Below, one piece after another: positions 11,739 through 19,023 of a DNA stretch of 23,734 nucleotides. Below the pieces are notes generated by a model that searched no databases, was not told where the DNA came from, and saw nothing but the letters and a program-made list of their open reading frames with translations. Each line of letters opens with the position of its first letter. Position 1 is the stretch's first letter. This DNA comes from Podochytrium sp. JEL0797. Its lineage: Eukaryota > Chytridiomycota > Chytridiomycetes > Chytridiales > Chytriomycetaceae. The stretch is taken from contig JADGJG010000331.1 of the NCBI GenBank assembly GCA_027596195.1, positions 1 to 23,734 on the forward strand, written 5' to 3'. The translations under genes were made by a program, and so were the position numbers.

Positions 11739-11801
11739 AAAATCCATCAAAACACAGGAGCATACAAAATTCTTCTTCAGCAGCCCCACTCTTTTTATTT
11801 T
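11739..11801. terminator. Shared 3' region of converging CFAP69 and MCT1
   Basis: The stop codons of CFAP69 and MCT1 are 63 bp apart, so the 3' UTRs almost certainly overlap. AATAAA overlaps the CFAP69 stop at 11734-11739, and another plus-strand AATAAA lies at 11805-11810, inside the last MCT1 codons. For MCT1 the complement of TTTATT at 11794-11799 gives a minus-strand AATAAA just after its stop. Function is inferred from motif and position. Confidence 0.55.
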
Positions 11802-13385
11802 TCAAATAAAATACGAATCCTGATAACTCTCATCCCCCAACACGCGTCCAAACTCGGCCACCTCCTGCGCTGTTGAAATGTTGCGCACCTTGTCAACAGG
11901 ATATTCGCGTTTCAGCAAATTCGACAACACTTTGGACGGCCCAATAGCAACCCACTCGTCCACGAAATCATCGCGCGCGTATTGCACACATCGTTGCCAT
12001 TGGACGGTTTTGGTGATTTGGTCAATAAGGGAAGGCCCGATTTCACTCGCACTCTTGAACTGAGGGTATGTGTGAGTCGACCCAATCGGAAACGAAAACA
12101 TCAGATCGAAAAGTACGCACCGGTCGTCCAGTCACATTCGAAATCACATCAATAATCGGTTCCTTGAAATTCGTTGCTTCGAGCGCAGGTCGCATGGCCT
12201 CCGCGGCGGGGAGCATCAAACTGCAATGGAAGGGAGCCGAAACGGGGAGAGACACGGCTCGACCTGCATACCCTTTCGCTTGAATCACGGAACACGCGTA
12301 ATCGACTCCTTTGGCACTTCCGCTGATGACGACTTGTTTGCGACTTTGGGTGTGAATTTACGTCCCAGTTTTAGATCTCATCATTTCAACGATCGGATAT
12401 CAAGACCGGGAAAGGGTGGGGGCTAGTCACCTGTTCACGTTCGCAATCTCGGCAACCTCCCCATCCGGAATCATATGCCCCATCCGTTCCATCACGGCTT
12501 CAATGTCTTCGAGATGGCCTTTCGTGACAACCAGGGCGCGCATGGCAGTTTTCTTGTTGCTCACACTCATTTGCATCGCTTCGCCTCTCAGTCGCTGCGC
12601 AAGAAGATGTAAGAACACCCACGAGTGTTTGATGAAATTTTCGAAAAAAGCAACACGAACCACGAGCTTGATTGCTTCCGAGAGTCTAAATACGAGATTC
12701 AGATACATGCATCCCATCGATTGATTGAGAGAGAGCGAACGTACCCGATCGATTCTGTAGCAACAAGCGCGGTATATTCGCCGAGAGAGTGACCCAACGC
12801 AAATGAACTCGTCTTCACACTACATCCAAACTCGTCCGTGAGAACGCGTAGCAGGGCGATCGAGTGACACAGAATAGCTACGGAAATCACAAGAAATCAA
12901 AATTCGAAAGTGGATTCGGGCACGGGGGTCGGAGGGAGGTGATTTTCTCACCAGGTTGAGCGTTCGCAGTCAACGTCAACTCGTTCTATTCGAAACAAAC
13001 ACAGGGTATCAGCGAATATGAGGCAGGCAGTCGCCAACTCACGATGGGCCCGTTGAACATGACATGTTTGAGGCTGCCTCCCACAGCTTCTTCGCATTCG
13101 TCCATGACTGCTTTCGCGGATTTGAACTCGGAGTAGATGTCCAGTCCCATTCCTTCCCGAGAGAGTGATTAGACGCCACAAGGGCACGCACGATGTGTGG
13201 TTCCACTCACCAACGAACTTGAAGAGAAAGTGTTAGAATGGCAAGGGCGAATCGAATGGTTGCTTAGAAACCTGTGATCCTTGGCCTGGGAATATGAGAG
13301 CCGTCTTCCGGCTTCGCTTGAGAGGTGCGGCGGCAGTGGTCAGGAGGCGCCGATGCATTTTTTTGGGCAAAGATTTCGCGACCAT
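11802..13385 (-). CDS. MCT1: Mitochondrial malonyl-CoA:ACP transacylase (355 aa, 9 exons)
   Basis: Moves malonyl groups from CoA to the acyl carrier protein in mitochondrial type II fatty acid synthesis, the pathway that also supplies the lipoate precursor. Exons: 13385-13272, 13217-13211 (7 nt), 13152-13043, 12985-12952, 12877-12745, 12685-12661 (25 nt), 12594-12431, 12343-12121 and 12059-11802. The first 25 or so residues are basic and Ser/Thr/Ala-rich without acidic residues, as in a mitochondrial targeting peptide. GQGSQ is at 34-38, the nucleophile motif GHSLG at 117-121 (Ser119), the arginine motif RLRG at 142-145 and the catalytic His235 in SAPFHC. Length is close to yeast Mct1 (about 360 aa). 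Intron density is high: eight introns in about 1.07 kb of coding sequence. An upstream GTG in the same frame at 13436 is ignored in favour of the ATG. The acceptor of exon 8 (AAAG) is the weakest junction. Confidence 0.9.
13211..13217 (-). other. MCT1: 7-nt microexon of MCT1
   Basis: Seven bases (TTCGTTG in the coding sense) sit between an acceptor ending CTCTTCAAG and a donor GTGAGT. The flanking introns are 54 nt (13271-13218) and 58 nt (13210-13153). With these seven bases the protein reads GQGSQ-FVGMG, the usual malonyltransferase sequence. Without them the frame shifts and the motif is lost. Confidence 0.85.
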
Positions 13386-13499
13386 CTTCGAGAAGGTGCG
13401 AGCGAGAGGTTGCGTTTGCACTTCCGGATTAAACACCGAATCGTTTATTAATACTGGAAGATCTTATTAACACTAGTGTCCTTCCGAAAGGAGAGCATC

Positions 13500-14203
13500 T
13501 TAGATCATTTTGCTCGGGTCCGTCCACGCAAGAGCGAATCTGTCCGATGGCAGCACATACGAAAACAGCGCGTCAACAGCTTGTTGCGGTGTATCCGCAA
13601 ACACTCCGAGTTTCGAGTTTCCTTCCTTCATAAACCCTTCTCGCACAGCTTGAGCCAGCATCAGCTTCAGGGGCTCATAGAATCCATTCGTGTTGAGAAT
13701 CACAATTGGTTTCGAGTGGATCGACAGTTGGGACCAAGTGAGGATTTCGAGAATCTGATGCAGGGACGGGGGGGATTCGCGATCAGCTGAAAGTTCAACA
13801 CGACGCTCGTTAACATTACCTCCTCAAAAGTGCCCAAGCCGCCTGGCAGAGCAACAAACGCATTCGAAACCTCATTCATGAGAGCCTTTCGAGTGTGCAT
13901 ATCCTTGACAATCACCGTCTCGCCATGGAGTGTATATTCCCCCGCGACCCTGTCGCCCTTGAATCCTTTGGCACTCGCAATCGCCTCGGGAATGATTCCA
14001 AGAACTTTGCCCCCGTTTTCGAGAGCAGAGGCGGCTACTTGTCCCATGAGACCGTTGGAACCGCCGCCGTAGACGACCTTGACGTCGCGTTCGGCGAGGA
14101 GTTTGGCAAACTCTTTGGCGGCTTCCATGTATACTGGGCTCGTTCCTTTCGATGAGCCGCAGAAGATGCAGACGCTCTTAATGTCGGAGTTGTTGGTTTG
14201 CAT
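13500..14203 (-). CDS. LOG: LOG-family nucleoside monophosphate phosphoribohydrolase (212 aa)
   Basis: Member of the LOG family (often mislabelled lysine decarboxylase), which cleaves the N-glycosidic bond of nucleoside 5'-monophosphates; plant and some fungal members release active cytokinin bases from cytokinin ribotides. Exons: 14203-13820 and 13754-13500, phase 0. The N-terminus shows the Rossmann start VCIFCGSSKG at 11-20 and YGGGSNGLMG at 45-54. The family signature is complete: the substrate arginine R105 in HTRKALM and PGGLGTFEE at 120-128, continuing into ILEILTW across the intron. Length matches the usual 180-220 aa. It lies 114 bp upstream of MCT1 on the same strand and is divergent from the methyltransferase gene. 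Substrate cannot be decided from sequence: cytokinin ribotides or ordinary purine nucleotides are both possible. Confidence 0.93.
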
Positions 14204-14366
14204 TGGAGTGAGTCACGGGAAGTTTTTGCGGAAAACTTTAGAAAAACTTTGCGTTTTCCAGCGACGCATCGCCTATCGTGGAATCGCTTCCATTCGTTTC
14301 TTTGTTCGTTCTCAAGATTCACTTCTTGTCGTTCACTTTTTTGTTTTTTTTGTTCGCAAATCACAC
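14204..14366. promoter_or_regulatory. Divergent promoter, LOG gene and methyltransferase
   Basis: The 163 bp between the two start codons must serve both genes. The right half has a T-rich run (about 14332-14355) close to the methyltransferase ATG. No specific factor site was recognised. Confidence 0.5.
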
Positions 14367-15335
14367 ATGGCGATGCTTGGAAGTACCCAAGCCAAAGCTG
14401 CCAAACCAACCGAACCTTCCTGGCGCCGAAACTTTCTCCCAACATACACCCGCTTCGTTTCCCCACTCTACTTCTCCTTCCCAGGACATGGCAAAGAATG
14501 CGTTGCCATCTCCGACTCAATGATTCCAACATCCGAAGGATCGATTTCGGCGCAAGTCAACCAACGACTCGAAACAGTCAACTGCGTCTGGGATGCATCT
14601 ACGGCTCTTTGCGGACTGCTCGTATCTCATGGAGATCAGGTCCTGAACCGGTGTATCCAAGCCAGGGGAATCACGGACTTTTCGCAACCGTTTCACGTGG
14701 TTGAGATTGGAAGCGGGTGTGGGTTGGTGGGAGTGGTTGCTGGAAAGTGTCTCGAATCGTTTGCGAAGAAGTTGGATCCGCGGCTTCATGTGACGGTGAT
14801 TATGACGGATTTGACTGATGAAGTTAAAGTGTTGGAAGCTACTGTGCAAGCAAACTCGACTGGTGAGTGAATTCATGCACTGTCTTTTCACTGAACTGAT
14901 AGTTTATTCAGGGTCATGCCTCTCTAACGGTTAGTGTCCAGTTGTCTGTTTTCTGTTGGTCTGACACGAAACCTCAAATTTTCAGTCCTTGCCGAACCAC
15001 TCTCCTGGGGCTCCACCGACGAATTCGACGCGTTGAAGCAGAAATATTCCACCTCTGGCGGCGCCAACTTTGTGAATCTGATTCTAGCGACTGACATTGT
15101 GTACGAACTCCAGCATTTCGACGACCTGATTGCCACCCTCAACAACCTGTGCCCACGAAATTCGAAAACAATGATGCTCATGGCCATGGAACGGCGGTGG
15201 GCCGATGTGACTGGGTTTTGGTGGGAGGATTGCAAAAGGGCTGGGTGGAAGTGGGAGCTCGTTGGTAAGGAGTTTGCGGGTGGTATGTGGTGGGGAGAAG
15301 TGGACAAGATTGAGTTCTATTGGATGTGGAGATGA
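14367..15335 (+). CDS. METTL21-like protein methyltransferase (287 aa, 3 exons)
   Basis: Class I SAM-dependent methyltransferase of the METTL21/EFM family, whose members methylate lysines of translation elongation factors, chaperones or other proteins. Exons: 14367-14862, 14912-14929 (18 nt) and 14986-15335. Motif I, VEIGSGCGLVG, is at 112-122, with an upstream tryptophan (VWDAS, 74-78) as in this family. Next come the acidic post-I region MTDLTDEV (146-153), LSWG (177-180) and the family motif DIVY at 208-211. The C-terminus is rich in aromatic residues (FWWEDC and MWWGEVDKIEFYWM). The substrate cannot be assigned; yeast Efm6, Efm7 and Nnt1 are possible counterparts. Skipping the 18-nt exon would also keep the frame, removing six residues before the LSWG strand. 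It is followed 65 bp later by the CPSF6-like gene on the same strand. Confidence 0.82.
14912..14929 (+). other. 18-nt microexon of the methyltransferase
   Basis: Eighteen bases lie between the acceptor TTATTCAG and the donor GTTAGT, flanked by introns of 49 nt (14863-14911) and 56 nt (14930-14985). They add six residues and restore a segment NVLAEPLSWG, like the usual turn and strand before motif II in METTL21 proteins. Because it is a multiple of three in length, it could be included or skipped without a frameshift. Confidence 0.6.
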
Positions 15336-15400
15336 TTTCGTTTATAAACTGCATTTGGATTGTTCGGAGGCCCAAAGGTTTGGCAAGAATCACATCCGAA

Positions 15401-16521
15401 ATGTCCCTGCCAACGGTGGATTTATACGGCGACAATGATGACAACGTGTTTGGCGCTACCAGCGATGTCCTCCCTGGCGCGCCCTCTAAGCCTGCCCTCC
15501 CACAAGCGGCGCGGCGCAGCTCTGTGGACGACGAGGTTGATTTTGGCGATGAGGTTTTGCCCGAGGAGCTGCCGCCCGCTGCGCCCAAGGCCGACAAGAA
15601 GCCCCTCGAGAAAGTGAAGGTCGTCGATCCAGACAAGAAGGCCCTATACATCGAACACCTTGCCTGGGTAACACTCGCTTCCTTAGCCAGCACCCCTTTC
15701 GCCTCTAAAAATACCACCAGTACACCACCGACCAACAACTCCTCCAAATCGCCGAAGAAGCCCTCCCACCCTCCTCTGTATCCATCAAAGACATTTACTT
15801 CTCCGAATACAAACAAAACGGCAAATCAAAAGGAATCGCGTACATGGAATTCGCAACCCCTTCCGCCGCCGTGACGGCACAACAGGCACTCCTGAGTGAC
15901 TCAGACAACGTGTTGGGAGATCTCAAGATCTCGGTTGTGTTGTGCAACGTTGTGCCTGACAAGTCGGCGATTTTCCGCGTATTGCCGAGTGTGCAGATGA
16001 TGACGATTGTTCCTGGCGGTTCTGGCGCGAATCCGATGGCTCAAGGTGGGATGGGGATGGGCCAAGGGGGGATGGGTATGCCGATGGGGAATCAGTACGG
16101 TGGCGGGATGGGTCAAGGTGGGATGGGGAACCAAATGGGACAAGGCATGGGTATGGGAATGAACATGGGAGGAATGCGACCGAATGCAATGATGATGAAT
16201 CAAATGGGAGGCGGGGGAATGATGGGCGGGCCGCCGATGGGAATGGGAATGGGCATGCAGCAGCAAAATATGGGAGGACCCATGGGAATGCATCAAATGA
16301 ATCCCATGATGGGAGGAGGTGGACCAGGCGGGATGAGGCCAATGAATAACAATATGGTGAGTTTGTTTTGCTGGACTTTTTTTGCAGATTTGGAGATAGT
16401 TGTTCACAGGCTTCTTTATTTGCAGATGTACAACAACCAAGGAATGGGTGGTGGCCCCATACGGAACAACTACAACAACCACAACAACCAACGATACAAC
16501 CAAGGACCGTACAACAGATAG
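15401..16521 (+). CDS. CPSF6: CPSF6/7-like RRM protein (cleavage factor Im), 332 aa
   Basis: Probable large subunit of cleavage factor Im, which binds UGUA sites and helps choose mRNA polyadenylation sites in the nucleus. Exons: 15401-15667, 15721-16356 and 16426-16521. The acidic N-terminus contains VDLYGD, like the DLYDD stretch of CPSF6. The single RRM starts near residue 80 with RNP2 ALYIEHL, followed by AWYTTDQQL, which matches the CPSF6/7 pattern LTWWTTDEDL; RNP1 is KSKGIAYMEF. After the RRM, about 140 residues are Met/Gly-rich (GMGMGQGGMGMP-type repeats), then an Asn/Tyr/Gln/Arg-rich end. Animal CPSF6 instead has a proline-rich centre and RS-like tail, so this assignment rests on the RRM. 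The ATG at 15401 was chosen over an in-frame ATG at 15320 that lies inside the methyltransferase coding end. Confidence 0.72.
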
Positions 16522-16578
16522 GTGTGAATTGATTGATCGCGTTGTTGACCCGAAACTGGAATTGGGGTGAAAGCGTCC

Positions 16579-16584
16579 AATAAA
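16579..16584 (+). terminator. Polyadenylation signal of CPSF6-like gene
   Basis: A canonical AATAAA lies 58 bp after the stop codon at 16521 and before the next gene, in the expected place for the 3' end of this transcript. Confidence 0.65.
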
Positions 16585-16655
16585 CTCATCAAAATCAAGA
16601 AAATCTTCCTGGAATGGCATTCCTTTTGGGAGTCTGCAACGCGTGCTCGACTATG

Positions 16656-17150
16656 TTATAGCGCGTACTGCAAAGAAGAGTGGAGAAATTATTATCATCT
16701 TCGCAACTGTGATCTTTAATGTTTTTAACGTTATTCGTAACTTTCTAGCAGGAGGAATGTCTACCTGCTCGCCAATTCGACGGGAGGATCTGGTCAGGAG
16801 AAAGACTTGGTTTTTGAGTGTCTCGTTTAACTCGAGAGATGCTCTCGTATTGTTCCTGGCATCGCTGATACTCTTAATGTAGATGAGGATCCAGCAGGAA
16901 GCTGTGATGAGGAGGGTGAGGGCGAGCACTTCGGATTTGAGGCTTTTTCCCAAAATTTTGGAAATGGAATTCTAGTTGATGGTCGATTGAAGAGGGGAAG
17001 AGGTGGAGGACGGGAGAAGTCTGCGGTGGGCGCAGCGAAAGAGGTAATTCAGATATTTGCCACCGAATCGCCGAGCTGATCACACTATAAAAAAAACTGT
17101 TTTTAACTCACATCAAAACACAACGATGCGGCCACAAAAAAAGACAGCAT
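16656..17150 (-). CDS. Tentative small single-pass membrane protein (85 aa)
   Basis: Proposed exons 17150-17112, 16971-16765 and 16667-16656, all in phase 0. The core exon, 16971-16765, is open with good codon choice; it gives a hydrophobic segment (around EVLALTLLITASCWILIYI) followed by a polar, coiled-coil-like stretch with regularly spaced leucines. The last exon adds only YAL and a stop after a clear pyrimidine-rich acceptor ending TTTGCAG. Exon 1 is the weak point: it supplies the ATG and a donor GTGAGT, but the first intron would be 140 nt and another first exon is possible. I recognise no family. The core exon is more certain than the whole model. Confidence 0.4.
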
Positions 17151-18515
17151 TCCAGCACTTAAATAATAATAAACCGGGGGTTACACTTGCACACAGGCGC
17201 ACAAACACGCAATGACATTCCAAATCTCCAGTCACACACAAAAACAAACACACAACCGCGCCCTCACAATTATTACACAATAGTAGCCACAGCCGCCAAC
17301 AACACGTCCACCGCGCCCAAGCTGGCCCAACTTTCTTCCCACCTATCTCTCCTTCTTCTCCAACCCGCCATTCTCGCTTCTGGATCTTTCCCTTCTTGCC
17401 CTCCACCATCTCACCCCCACCCACCGCGCGTTTCTTCCCCACACCCTTCTTCCCCTCCCCAAAATTCAAACCCATTCTTATCGCATCGCACTCTTGTCCA
17501 ATTCCACTACCCATTTCACACCCGCCTCTGTTTGCGGTATTCTCCGCGGAATTGCAAGCTCTACGATCCGATGTGAGGAATTGGAAGTTGCAAGTGCAAG
17601 AAAGGTGCGGGGAGGTGCAGCGTCTGGAGTTGGGAACGGTAGAGAGAGTTGCCAGAGTTGCCTTCGCCAAAGCACAATTTACACTGCTTTGGGTTGTCAG
17701 AAAAGGACGTGAGGGTGGATCATTGAGAAGGATTCAAGATTGGGCAAGGAATCGGGGTTGGAGAGTGTAAGAGTACAGCGTATTTTTGCCTCAGGTGGTG
17801 ACAGATCGTGGAACCCCCGGTTCCCGCCATCAAAAGTGGACAACAGGGAACAAGTGTGTCAAGGCAGGGGGTACAAAAGAATCCCACACGACCATACCCA
17901 GCCCCCTCGTTTTCGTTCAAATCAGCACGTTAAGAGAAAGATCCGTGATTATTAAAAACAAGAAGGTTTGTCAGGCTTGGTCTCTCACCTGACTATGGCG
18001 CTTCGAGTGTTCACAAGTGGACGATTGTCGCGGCCCAGAGCGGCGCGATGGGACTTGTTTTAGGACACATGTCGTGGGAAAATGCGGGTGTGGGTGTGTT
18101 GGCGACAGACATTACGATTTCCAGAGCGGCTGTGTTTGTAGTGCCGGCGGTGGCAAGGAGTGCCAGAAGCGCGAGTCCATCCTCTCCACCCGCGCTGTTG
18201 GGATCTTCACGATCGGTTGATGGTGATTTCATTCGCGGCGTGATATCGTTCGTGATGTTCCTTGCGTCGCAGTTTGTTTTTTTTTCTTGACAGAAATTGT
18301 CAGTTGCAAAAAAGTGACAATTGTCCGCAACTGTCAAACAGAGGATAACCTGTCAAAAACCCAGCCATCTTTCAAAAAAATGAAACACCTTTTGCAAAAA
18401 CCAACTATGTATTGTTTTTGATCCCGTTTCTGGAGAGGGGTTAGCATTCTGGTTTGAGGATGGTCATTCCGAAACGGAGATTGAATTTTTTTTTTCTTCC
18501 CCCAAACACTCCGCA
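17151..18515. other. Unresolved 1.4-kb stretch before DPH3
   Basis: Long open frames exist on both strands from about 17190 to 17770 but I cannot decide between them. On the plus strand one frame (17396-17770, no ATG) ends in a helical, coiled-coil-like segment (ELQALRSDVRNWKLQVQER). On the minus strand a 185-codon frame, 17670-17113, is lysine/glycine-rich and lacks an ATG start. The region goes from C-rich to G-rich left to right as real exons do here, on whichever strand. From 17771 to 18290 shorter frames appear on both strands with no recognisable family. The last 220 bp should hold the DPH3 promoter, including a T-rich tract near 18485-18500. Confidence 0.35.
18288..18355. promoter_or_regulatory. 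Cluster of TGTCA/TGACA motifs upstream of DPH3
   Basis: Five copies of TGTCA or its complement TGACA occur in 68 bp (starting at 18288, 18298, 18315, 18332 and 18351). One of them is part of the perfect palindrome GACAATTGTC at 18316-18325. The cluster lies about 160-230 bp upstream of the DPH3 ATG. TGACA is the core of TALE-type homeodomain sites in other eukaryotes, but binding here is only a guess. Confidence 0.3.
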
Positions 18516-18842
18516 ATGACCTCAACAGCAACCACCACCCCCGTACCCGCACTCGAAGAAACCTACAACTTCTACGACGAAGTCGAAATCGAAGATATGG
18601 ACTACGACCCAGACGAAGAAACGTATTACTACCCGTGTCCCTGCGGAGACCGGTTCGCCATCACCAAGGTTTTTCATCCCCCGCTTACCCTTTCCCAACC
18701 CATGTCTGTTGCTAACCCCGCCCCTATCTCCCCTGCGCTGTTTCGATAGGAGTCCCTTGCGAATGGAGACGTGGTCGGCCGATGTCTCTCCTGCACACTC
18801 CTGATAAAGATCATTTGCGACCCGGATGACCTTCCCGAATGA
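18516..18842 (+). CDS. DPH3: DPH3/Kti11, diphthamide biosynthesis protein 3 (81 aa)
   Basis: Small CSL-type zinc finger protein that donates electrons to the Dph1-Dph2 radical enzyme in the first step of diphthamide synthesis on elongation factor 2, and to Elongator (Kti11). Exons: 18516-18668 and 18750-18842. The family core is complete: [19 protein letters not shown], then CPCGDRF, and after the intron CLSC. The four metal cysteines are Cys41, Cys43, Cys63 and Cys66. A 15-residue Thr/Pro-rich N-terminal extension precedes the core. Length is typical (about 80 aa). The gene converges with the acyl-CoA synthetase gene, whose stop codon is 181 bp away; a short CA repeat lies between them. No AATAAA is obvious after the stop. 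Confidence 0.96.
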
Positions 18843-18957
18843 AGGTTCCACCCAATGCTTCTGTTTTCCTTTTCATCAATTCTCTCTGGCATGGCCCCGG
18901 GTTCTTCATTCTCTTTCTTCAAAACATGGTTCGAAATATATGGATCGATATTCCACG

Positions 18958-18969
18958 CACACACACACA
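18958..18969. repeat. Short CA microsatellite
   Basis: Six CA units lie in the 181-bp gap between the converging stop codons of DPH3 and the acyl-CoA synthetase gene. It is too short to be notable except as a possible polymorphic marker. Confidence 0.6.
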
Positions 18970-19023
18970 TACACCCCTGTCCAATCCCAAACGCAATCCA
19001 TCACACCCCATCCCACCCTCCAT

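Noticed and set aside
11802..13385. MCT1 as part of a large type I fatty acid or polyketide synthase
   Set aside because: The frame begins with a targeting-like peptide and stops after one malonyltransferase domain of standard length; neighbours are unrelated genes.
13500..14203. Lysine decarboxylase as the function of the LOG-family gene
   Set aside because: PGGxGT proteins of this size were historically given that label, but characterised members are nucleotide phosphoribohydrolases.
15901..16620. Histidine/serine-rich minus-strand frame of 239 codons
   Set aside because: It is the reverse complement of the Met/Gly-rich tail of the CPSF6-like protein; ATGGGA repeats read as His/Ser codons on the other strand.
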